Assembly (NCBI GenBank): GCA_018650745.1
Contig: JABIFK010000440.1
Span: 1 to 8,653 of the forward strand
From: Candidatus Latescibacterota bacterium
GTDB lineage: Bacteria; Latescibacterota; UBA2968
Direction: 5' to 3'
Length of the DNA stretch: 8,653 bases
Shown: one piece after another, positions 1 to 5,140 of the stretch
Numbering within the stretch: the first letter of the stretch is position 1
How the letters are laid out: each line of letters opens with the position of its first letter
Notes under the pieces: model-generated
What the model was told of the DNA's origin: nothing
Database searches by the model: none
What the model saw: the letters and a program-made list of their open reading frames with translations, nothing else
Made by a program: the position numbers and the translations under genes

Positions 1-845
1 CAGGGGTACGGACCACAGTTTTTCTTAAGGGCTGCACCAATCACTGTGCTTGGTGTCACAATCCTGAGTCGATGCGCTTGAAGCCGGAACTGCAGGTTTA
101 TCCGGATCGTTGTATTGGTTGCGGGCGCTGTGTAGAGGTTTGCTCGGAAGGCGCCCATTTGCTGATTGATGGGGAGAAGCAATTTGACCGAGAGCTGTGC
201 CAAATGTGTGGGCGCTGTGCGGAGGACTGCTTCGCCGGAGGGTTGGTGATTGCTGGCAAGGAGATGAGCGTCGATGAGGTGATGTGTGAAATTTTACAGG
301 ATGAGACCTATTATCGCCACTCAGAAGGGGGCGTCACCTTTTCGGGAGGAGAGCCAGTGATACAGCGGGAATTCCTGCTGGCGCTTTTGCGCCGATGCAA
401 AAAAAAGGGCATTCATACGGCCATAGAGACGGCCGCAAACTACAACTGGCGTTGGGTTGAGGAGATGCTTCCCTACGTGGATCTGGTGATGTGCGATTTG
501 AAGATTATGACATCAAAGTTGCACAAGAAGTTTGTGGGAAATGACGGAGAACGCATACAGGAGAATCTGCGCAAATTAGGAGATTCGGGTGTGCCGATGA
601 TTGTTCGGACACCTGTGGTGGGTGGCGTCAATGATGCCAAGGAGGAGATTGCAAGCATTGCCCATTTCGTCGGTTCTTTCGAGCACTTGCTTTATTATGA
701 ATTGCTGACCTATCACCCATTGGGGGCGTCTAAGCGGGAGAGTTTGGGATTGCCTAAGGAGGGTGGGTTTTATGCGCCCGACAAGGCACGTATGGACGAA
801 CTCGTGGACGTTGCTCGGACGTTTATTCATGACGTGCGATCTTAA
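1..845 (+). CDS. Glycyl-radical-enzyme activating enzyme (radical SAM, two extra 4Fe-4S clusters), 5' partial
   Basis: The frame is already open at the left edge (first full codon at base 3), giving 280 visible residues against about 300 for the family, so only a short N-terminus is missing. The first ATG, at 72, lies after the catalytic motif and is not the true start. Counting from base 3, C11-x3-C15-x2-C18 (CTNHCAWC) is the radical SAM cluster motif, followed by HNPES. Two ferredoxin-like motifs follow: C37-x2-C40-x2-C43-x3-C47 and C66-x2-C69-x2-C72-x3-C76. TFSGGEP (112-118) is the SAM-binding GGE motif. Family knowledge: such activases reductively cleave S-adenosylmethionine in the cytoplasm to install the glycyl radical on a partner enzyme. 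The two additional clusters distinguish this type (for example choline lyase, hydroxyphenylacetate decarboxylase or benzylsuccinate synthase activases) from short PflA. The partner enzyme is not in the window and is probably upstream, so the substrate cannot be named. Confidence 0.95.
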   Translation, partial: GVRTTVFLKGCTNHCAWCHNPESMRLKPELQVYPDRCIGCGRCVEVCSEGAHLLIDGEKQFDRELCQMCGRCAEDCFAGGLVIAGKEMSVDEVMCEILQDETYYRHSEGGVTFSGGEPVIQREFLLALLRRCKKKGIHTAIETAANYNWRWVEEMLPYVDLVMCDLKIMTSKLHKKFVGNDGERIQENLRKLGDSGVPMIVRTPVVGGVNDAKEEIASIAHFVGSFEHLLYYELLTYHPLGASKRESLGLPKEGGFYAPDKARMDELVDVARTFIHDVRS

Positions 846-1001
846 TGATGGCGTAAACTCAAAGGATCGGCACGTGTTCGTTTGCTTGACGACACTATTC
901 GTTTTGCCGAAATTCAATCGACTCCATGAAGTAGAATTTTCGCCCGCGGTTGAGGCGACTTTAGATTCTACGTTGCGTTAAATGCAATAGGCAAAAAATT
1001 T

Positions 1002-1046
1002 ATAATTAAAGCGCCTACATGGGGTACCTGTGGGCGCTTTAATTAT
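1002..1046 (+). terminator. Strong hairpin, possible terminator of the activase operon
   Basis: Bases 1002-1019 pair with 1029-1046 over 18 positions with a single U.G pair (core AATTAAAGCGCC / GGCGCTTTAATT), closing a 9-base loop. On the + strand only ATTTGG-like sequence follows, not a proper T tract. On the minus strand a run of six Ts lies 12 bases beyond the stem. It could act in either direction, or be one arm of a switch with the repeat at 1078-1090. Confidence 0.5.
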
Positions 1047-1090
1047 TTGGCAACTCATTTGGTCTTCAAGCTTATCCAAAGCGCCCACAG
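1028..1090 (+). repeat. 13-bp perfect inverted repeat overlapping the upstream hairpin
   Basis: CTGTGGGCGCTTT at 1028-1040 is the exact reverse complement of AAAGCGCCCACAG at 1078-1090. The left copy is also the right arm of the hairpin at 1002-1046, so the two pairings exclude each other in one RNA. Confidence 0.75.
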
Positions 1091-1199
1091 CCGACTTCAT
1101 ATAACCCATGGAATAAGCCATGCCTGTATGGCAAGGCGCAAGTGGATCGCTGTCTTTCAGGCGCTGATCATACGGATAGGACCAACGAGTAGCGGTGAA

Positions 1200-1205
1200 A
1201 GGAGG
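1200..1205 (+). promoter_or_regulatory. Ribosome binding site deciding the start of the P-loop gene
   Basis: AGGAGG ends 10 bases before the ATG at 1216, and a second GGAG sits directly against that ATG. A GTG at 1195 is in frame, but the ribosome site lies inside its reading frame and no Shine-Dalgarno precedes it, so 1216 (or one of the following in-frame ATGs) is preferred. Confidence 0.7.
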
Positions 1206-1215
1206 GGGCTTGGAG

Positions 1216-1269
1216 ATGAAGAAGATGAAGAAGATGAAGAAGATGAAGAAGATGAAGAAGATGAAGAAG
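1216..1269 (+). repeat. Six tandem copies of the 9-bp unit ATGAAGAAG
   Basis: ATG codons begin every 9 bases at 1216, 1225, 1234, 1243, 1252 and 1261; a seventh ATG at 1270 opens the non-repeat sequence (MTKEN). All six copies are perfect. The unit is a multiple of three, so gain or loss of copies keeps the frame and changes only the number of MKK units and of possible start codons. Confidence 0.95.
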
Positions 1270-2112
1270 ATGACAAAAGAAAACCCGCTGATTGCCAAGG
1301 CCGCTTCTGCACTGGGCACTGCGACACTGAAAACCAGCCTGTCATTTATCCAAAAACCGGCCATGGTCGCGAGTGTTAGACATTTATTTAACCCCAAAAA
1401 GCGGGACAAATACAGTATTGCAAAAATCCAAGAGGCAGAAGAAACAGCCGATTGGATAACGGGTCTGTTTAAGGAAAGACAGATTAAACCTGGAAAAATT
1501 GGCATCGATGGGCTTCCGGGATCGGGGAAGAGTACGCTTGCGGGTGTCTTGGCTGACCGATTAAAAATGGCATGGATTTGTCTGGACTATCAGCTGTCTG
1601 ATCGCCCCTATCGGTTTGATAAAACGTGTGCAGTTTACGAGCACCACAGGCTCTTTAGAACGCAGGACCTTGATGCGTTTGATGTGATCTTATTTATGGA
1701 TCTGCCCGTTGATAAAATTAAAGCGCAAATTATCGATCGAGGCCAAGGTGCGTTGTCGATTGAGATATGGGAATATGACCTGATGCAGAGGATTGGACGG
1801 CAGGCATTTGACCTTGCTGACGGAGATGAAATATGTGCGCCTCAATCTCATTTGCTCTTGAAGATGCGACCTGTGGATGGATTTTGTGCTGAAAGGAATT
1901 TGAGTGGTGCATTAAAAAGAAAAGACTATGTTGATGCTGCAAATTTGACAAAAGAAGAAAAGCTGTTCCTGTTGTCTGAGGGGGTCGCTAAAAAAGGGCG
2001 GTGGGCTTATAATCGGGGGGGGAAGTATGCTGCAGAATTGTTAGAAAATTTAGCACATGAGCTTCTGGGGGGAGGCGAGACTTCGGATGCATCGTTTCGA
2101 CAGGCAGATTGA
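1216..2112 (+). CDS. P-loop NTPase, uridine-kinase-like, with MKK-repeat N-terminus; function unknown
   Basis: A 298-residue protein when started at ATG 1216. Residues 1-18 are six MKK repeats. Residues 19-95 hold a basic, partly amphipathic stretch without clear homology, including a conserved-looking NPKKRDKYS. The Walker A motif GLPGSGKST is at 99-107, preceded by a hydrophobic strand (KIGID) as in uridine kinases and related small-molecule kinases. A later segment, DVILFMDLPVDKIKAQII, resembles the strand and helix that follow the phosphate-acceptor site in such kinases, and a GRQAFDLADGDEIC segment follows. The cytoplasmic ATP-binding fold is well supported. The phosphate acceptor is not identifiable, and I do not recognise the exact family. 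The gene is monocistronic by layout, with a long structured leader before it and two terminators after it. Shorter products could start at any of six further in-frame ATGs. It could be a nucleoside or sugar kinase, or a non-catalytic P-loop regulator. Confidence 0.75.
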   Translation: MKKMKKMKKMKKMKKMKKMTKENPLIAKAASALGTATLKTSLSFIQKPAMVASVRHLFNPKKRDKYSIAKIQEAEETADWITGLFKERQIKPGKIGIDGLPGSGKSTLAGVLADRLKMAWICLDYQLSDRPYRFDKTCAVYEHHRLFRTQDLDAFDVILFMDLPVDKIKAQIIDRGQGALSIEIWEYDLMQRIGRQAFDLADGDEICAPQSHLLLKMRPVDGFCAERNLSGALKRKDYVDAANLTKEEKLFLLSEGVAKKGRWAYNRGGKYAAELLENLAHELLGGGETSDASFRQAD

Positions 2113-2279
2113 GCAGGGAATAGATGCTGTTGGGGGTATGTTGGAATTTTGTTCAGAGCCATGCTAAAAAGAGCATGCTGCATTAACATATTGATAATCA
2201 TACGCATACTGAGAGTGAGATGGTTTTGGAGTGGCTAAAAATTTGATTAAAAAGTACACATGTGGTCTATTGTTCGAGG

Positions 2280-2306
2280 GTGTGCATTTTTAAGCACGCT
2301 TTTTTT
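2280..2306 (+). terminator. Intrinsic terminator of the P-loop gene (first of two)
   Basis: GTGTGC pairs with GCACGC (one G.U pair) around an 8-base AT-only loop, followed by seven Ts at 2300-2306. Confidence 0.75.
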
Positions 2307-2340
2307 GTTTCGAATCTAATGCTTTAAAAAATATAATCTT

Positions 2341-2375
2341 AAGGCCTCCCGATTTTTCAGGGAGGCCTTTTTTTT
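2341..2375 (+). terminator. Intrinsic terminator (second of two)
   Basis: AAGGCCTCCC (2341-2350) and GGGAGGCCTT (2360-2369) form a perfect 10-bp stem around a 9-base loop, running straight into eight Ts (2368-2375). It is a textbook Rho-independent terminator that insulates the receiver gene from upstream transcription. Confidence 0.93.
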
Positions 2376-2390
2376 AACCCGCCTATGGTG

Positions 2391-2411
2391 TGGCACGATT
2401 TTTCCTATACA
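2391..2411 (+). promoter_or_regulatory. Promoter-like element upstream of the receiver gene
   Basis: TGGCACG-N4-TTCC has the -24 half of a sigma-54 promoter with GG correctly placed 10 bases before the -12 pair, but the -12 GC is CC. TATACA follows at once and could be a sigma-70 -10 box without a good -35. The same motif, TGGCAYRATTTTTCCT, recurs at 3187 in front of the sensor gene. Confidence 0.4.
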
Positions 2412-2465
2412 GAAAGTGTAAGGATTCATCTCGATTGTGTGAATGTAAACGTATAGGAGGATATC

Positions 2466-2879
2466 ATGTACCAGGTGCTCATCGCCGACCCAGATCGAGC
2501 ATCCCGGGATTTACTGATGCAGGCTTTGTCAGTGGACAACTGCAGTATCAAAGCTGTCTGCTCGGGTGAGGAGGTTCTTCAGGAAATTGCGAAGAAAGAA
2601 ACGGACGTGTTGATTGTGGAGGTGCACTTGCCTGACATACCAGCCTGGGAACTTGTGCCCCAAGTACGTGAGATTGCTTCAGAGGTCTCGATTGTTGCTG
2701 TGACTGAAGATGATTGTTGGGAAATATCGAGACGAGTACGTGTGACGAACGGGCCGGTTTTTTTCTATGGATTGAAGCCGCTTAACCTTCGGGAGATGCA
2801 AGATGTGGTGCGCTATGCTGTGCAATGGCGACAACGGCAAGGAAATCAGATCGAATCGATGCTTATTACTGCGCAGTGA
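2466..2879 (+). CDS. Stand-alone receiver-domain protein with Glu at the phospho-acceptor position
   Basis: A 137-residue CheY-like receiver with no output domain. AGGAGG ends five bases before the ATG. The fold signature is clear: VLIADPD at 4-10, DVLIVEVHLPD at 47-57, VAVT ending at T80, and the conserved Lys-Pro at K104-P105. By alignment with the normal D-x-x-x-x-D-x-x-x-P pattern, the phospho-acceptor Asp is Glu52 (codon GAG at 2619). The acidic pair near the N-terminus is also altered: D8 is kept but its partner is Pro9. Thr80 and Lys104 are retained. Family knowledge: Asp-to-Glu at this site often mimics phosphorylation or accompanies phosphorylation-independent receivers. I infer an adaptor or a permanently 'on' signalling protein. 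It has its own terminators and promoter-like element and sits 435 bases upstream of the sensor gene, so it is probably a separate transcript from a functionally linked locus. Confidence 0.9.
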   Translation: MYQVLIADPDRASRDLLMQALSVDNCSIKAVCSGEEVLQEIAKKETDVLIVEVHLPDIPAWELVPQVREIASEVSIVAVTEDDCWEISRRVRVTNGPVFFYGLKPLNLREMQDVVRYAVQWRQRQGNQIESMLITAQ

Positions 2880-3075
2880 GGTGATTGGGTTGCTGTCTTT
2901 TGTGATGCCGTAAGAGACGGAGATGGGCAGGATTGGCGTTTTGGGTTTTGTTCCTATCTGTGTGGAAAATTTCATTAGGTGTATAACAGATTGATAATAA
3001 CTCACATATGTGGCTCGAGTGGTGTGTGGCAAGCCAAAATAGCGTGATAAAAAAAACACCGATCCGACATGCGGT

Positions 3076-3113
3076 GAGGATGTGTAATTTTAACCACAGC
3101 TCTTTTTTTTTTT
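3076..3113 (+). terminator. Intrinsic terminator of the receiver gene (first of two)
   Basis: GAG/CTC plus TGTG/CACA arms (3076-3084 with 3095-3102, internal mismatch) enclose an AT-rich loop, followed by eleven Ts (3103-3113). The stem is weak but the T tract is very long. It matches the first terminator of leader A in position and loop sequence. Confidence 0.65.
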
Positions 3114-3136
3114 AACATATTGAAATTTTTTGACTT

Positions 3137-3171
3137 AAAAACTGTCTCTCAAAAAAAGAGGCGGTTTTTTT
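3137..3171 (+). terminator. Intrinsic terminator (second of two)
   Basis: CTGTCTCT (3142-3149) pairs with AGAGGCGG (3157-3164) with two G.U pairs, extended by an A-run against the T-run. Seven Ts follow (3165-3171). Confidence 0.85.
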
Positions 3172-3180
3172 GTTGGGTAT

Positions 3181-3209
3181 TTGGGTTGGCATAATTTTTC
3201 CTCTATAAT
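3181..3209 (+). promoter_or_regulatory. Candidate promoter of the sensor-regulator operon
   Basis: TATAAT at 3204-3209 is a perfect -10 box with TTGGGT at 3181-3186 as a weak -35, 17 bases apart. Overlapping it, TGGCATA-N4-TTCC (from 3187) resembles the -24 half of a sigma-54 promoter but lacks the -12 GC. The shared sequence with 2391-2406 suggests common control of the receiver and the sensor operon. Confidence 0.45.
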
Positions 3210-3299
3210 CAAGAAAGACAAAGGAATCTCGCCTGGTTTCATTTGGACATGAGTGTCTGAAACATGAGGTCTTTACCCCGTATCTCTTCGTTATGCTCT

Positions 3300-3303
3300 G
3301 GAG
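3300..3303 (+). promoter_or_regulatory. Ribosome binding site supporting sensor start at 3314
   Basis: GGAG lies 10 bases before ATG 3314. The in-frame ATG at 3293 has no purine-rich site before it, and 3323 is less well placed, so 3314 is preferred. Confidence 0.5.
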
Positions 3304-3313
3304 AAATGGTGAC

Positions 3314-5110
3314 ATGAACGCTATGAAAAAACAGGATGTGGCATTCGAATTGCAGCCTGCAATCAAATATTTTCTGGTAATTTTTTTGCCTTCTTTTTTG
3401 CTGTTGAGTGTCATTTTGTTTCTCCTATGTCGTTCAGAGAACCTGGCGGAAAGAACTGTTCTAGAAAATGCTGAGGTTCATCGTGTGCGCCTCAAGGCAG
3501 AAACCCTAACAACAGAATTGCGCCTGATCGCATTGGATCTGATGATTTTGGCCACGCAGCAAGAACTGGTAGCGATGTTTGAAAGTGAAGACAGGCGATA
3601 TCAGTCACATATGGAAGCGGAATTACTTTCTTATAGCAAACATAAAAAGTATTACGACCAGATCCGTTTTTTAGATGCATCGGGCATGGAGATTATCAGA
3701 GTGAACCAAAACCAAGGAGAACCTTATGTTGTGCCCGCAGAACAATTGCAGCAACAAGATACTCGATATTATTTCAGAGACATCTTCTCTCTTGGAAAAG
3801 GTGAGATATTCGTTTCGCCTCTGGATCTCAATATTGAAGGTGGGCAGGTTGAACAACCTCTGAAGCCGATGATGCGATATGGCACGCCCGTGTTTGATAA
3901 GCTGGGGCAAAAACGGGGCATTGTACTGATCAACTATCTGTGTCAGCCCATGCTTGATCGGCTATCGTCTGGTGATGGTTTGGGAAAAATCATGCTTTTA
4001 AATAGCGATGGGTTCTGGCTCAAGGGGATTCAGCCAGAGAACGAATGGGGATTCATGTTCGATCATAGAAAAGGCAGAAAGTTTGAAAATACCTTTCCGG
4101 AGGCTTGGCAAAAAATCTGCAGTGGTGCCTCTGGACAATATGATAATGCAGAGGGGCTGTTCACGGTGGCAACCGCAAACCCACTTATAGAAGGCCAAGT
4201 GACGAGTGAGGGGACGGGCAGCAAGGTCTTTGCACCCACCGCTTCTCGGCTTGATGCAAAGGCATATTACTGGAAAGTTGTCTCATATGTTTCTCCTGAG
4301 GCTTTGGGCAAGGCATCACAGCACTTGATTCATCAATACTTCCTGATCTATAGTGGCCTAAGTATTCTGCTAATGATTGTCACTGGGCCATTGGCTTATG
4401 CCATGGGTAAACACCGGCGCGCAGAAGCGGCGCTTCGAGACAGTGAAGAAAAATTCAAACAGATTCTGAACTCCGTTCGAGATGCCATTTTGATGATGGA
4501 TCCTGACGGGCGGGTGGCCTACTGGAATCCTGCGGGTGAAACCATATTTGGGTACACCTCACAGGAGGCTCAGGGTAAAGATTTACATGTCTTGATAGCG
4601 CTACCCCGTTATCAAGAAAGCTTTAGAAATGGATTCTCTCATTTTTTGGAAACGGGCCAGGGTGCTGTCATTGACAAAACCCAAGAACTCATTGCGATAA
4701 AAAAAGATGGCACAGAATTTCCCATCGAACTTTCGGTTGTGGGGTTTACCCTGAAAAACAAATGGCATGCGGCAGGTATCATCCGAGATATCAGCGAGCG
4801 CAAAGAGATGCAAGCGTCGTTACAAGAAGTTGAACGTGCAAAGGTCAGTATGCAAACTGCAGGTGCAGCTGCTCACGAGATTAACCAACCCTTGTCTGTG
4901 GTTTTGGGGCTGTCGCAAATACTTTTGAGGATGGGGCTCCCCGACGACGCTACTCGGGAAGATATTGAATCTATTTACGCGGCAGGGCTCAAGATCAAAG
5001 AGATAGTGCAACAGATGGCGACCATACAGAAATATGCGATAACGACCTATGTTGATACAACCGAAATTATCGATTTGAATTCGGCCTCGCAAACAAGTGA
5101 ATCGCCATAG
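3314..5110 (+). CDS. Membrane sensor: Cache-like, PAS and histidine phospho-acceptor domains, no ATPase domain
   Basis: A 598-residue inner-membrane signalling protein. Transmembrane helix 1 is at about residues 17-39. A periplasmic sensor of about 300 residues follows, with features of the Cache superfamily (QIRFLDASGMEIIRVN, then RYYFRDIF, and RGIVLINYL). Helix 2 is at about 343-365. A PAS domain spans about 377-500 (ILMMDPDGRVAYWNPA, FGYT, IRDISERK). The phospho-acceptor helix has the H-box AAAHEINQPLS with His521. Only 77 residues follow, enough for the second dimerisation helix. The N, G1 and G2 boxes of the HATPase domain are absent, and the frame ends in two TAG codons. The 30-base gap to the next gene leaves no room for a frameshifted ATPase. 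Family knowledge: this protein can accept phosphate or bind partners but cannot autophosphorylate. It sits directly upstream of an NtrC-type regulator, its probable partner. Kinase activity must come from another protein, or signalling is by contact. Confidence 0.9.
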   Translation: MNAMKKQDVAFELQPAIKYFLVIFLPSFLLLSVILFLLCRSENLAERTVLENAEVHRVRLKAETLTTELRLIALDLMILATQQELVAMFESEDRRYQSHMEAELLSYSKHKKYYDQIRFLDASGMEIIRVNQNQGEPYVVPAEQLQQQDTRYYFRDIFSLGKGEIFVSPLDLNIEGGQVEQPLKPMMRYGTPVFDKLGQKRGIVLINYLCQPMLDRLSSGDGLGKIMLLNSDGFWLKGIQPENEWGFMFDHRKGRKFENTFPEAWQKICSGASGQYDNAEGLFTVATANPLIEGQVTSEGTGSKVFAPTASRLDAKAYYWKVVSYVSPEALGKASQHLIHQYFLIYSGLSILLMIVTGPLAYAMGKHRRAEAALRDSEEKFKQILNSVRDAILMMDPDGRVAYWNPAGETIFGYTSQEAQGKDLHVLIALPRYQESFRNGFSHFLETGQGAVIDKTQELIAIKKDGTEFPIELSVVGFTLKNKWHAAGIIRDISERKEMQASLQEVERAKVSMQTAGAAAHEINQPLSVVLGLSQILLRMGLPDDATREDIESIYAAGLKIKEIVQQMATIQKYAITTYVDTTEIIDLNSASQTSESP

Positions 5111-5140
5111 TAGAGCGGGATTTACCACAAGAAGGCTAGG

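Larger units (their letters stand above)
846..1215 (+). other. Structured intergenic leader between the activase and the P-loop gene
   Basis: No convincing gene is seen here. The first 150 bases show nothing I recognise. From 1002 the region is rich in inverted repeats: an 18-bp hairpin at 1002-1046, a second pairing of its right arm with 1078-1090, GCGCC at 1081-1085 able to pair with GGCGC at 1135-1139 or 1160-1164, TATCC (1073-1077) with GGATA (1174-1178), and a small GCCAT/ATGGC hairpin (1117-1132). It ends in a strong ribosome binding site at 1200-1205. This could be a structured 5' UTR or attenuator of the downstream gene. Alternatively it is a decayed minus-strand gene end with its terminator, since the minus strand is open through this stretch. 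I see no match to a known riboswitch consensus. Confidence 0.4.
2113..2465 (+). other. Intergenic leader A: double terminator then promoter-like element
   Basis: This 353-base non-coding stretch contains a small CATGCT/AGCATG hairpin (2160-2177), TTGATAAT at 2191, a first hairpin plus T7 (2280-2306), a second hairpin plus T8 (2341-2375), TGGCACGATTTTTCCTATACA (from 2391), and the ribosome site AGGAGG (2455-2460) of the receiver gene. The order and spacing are repeated in the leader at 2991-3209, so the two look like duplicates of one regulatory cassette. Confidence 0.5.
2880..3313 (+). other. Intergenic leader B: double terminator, promoter-like element, short leader frame
   Basis: No full gene is seen. 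Bases 2880-2990 show nothing recognisable. TTGATAAT at 2991 and a CACATATGTG palindrome (3004-3013) open a stretch that parallels leader A: the distance from TTGATAAT to the GAGG before the first terminator is 85 bases in both. Then come the first terminator (3076-3113), the second (3137-3171), and the TGGCATAATTTTTCCT element (3187). A 17-codon frame at 3264-3317 ends in an ATGA overlap with the sensor start. Confidence 0.45.

Noticed and set aside
1047..1200. Known riboswitch classes (TPP, cobalamin, c-di-GMP, molybdenum cofactor) in the leader
   Set aside because: Short partial resemblances only; the diagnostic core sequences of these classes are missing.
1195..1215. GTG at 1195 as start of the P-loop gene
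   Set aside because: The AGGAGG ribosome site falls inside this extension and no site precedes the GTG.
1047..1379. + strand frame with a long Asp-Glu-Glu run
   Set aside because: It is the 9-bp repeat read in another frame; the MKK frame has the ribosome site and continues into a P-loop protein.
2191..2200. TTGATAATCA as a Fur or FNR site
   Set aside because: Only one half-site is present; the second half does not match GATAAT-type or ATCAA.
2332..2337. TATAAT as a promoter for the receiver gene
   Set aside because: It has no good -35, and the strong terminator at 2341-2375 follows directly, so a transcript would end at once.
3293..3313. ATG at 3293 as start of the sensor gene
   Set aside because: No purine-rich site lies upstream; GGAG fits ATG 3314 better. 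The difference is seven residues and does not affect domain calls.
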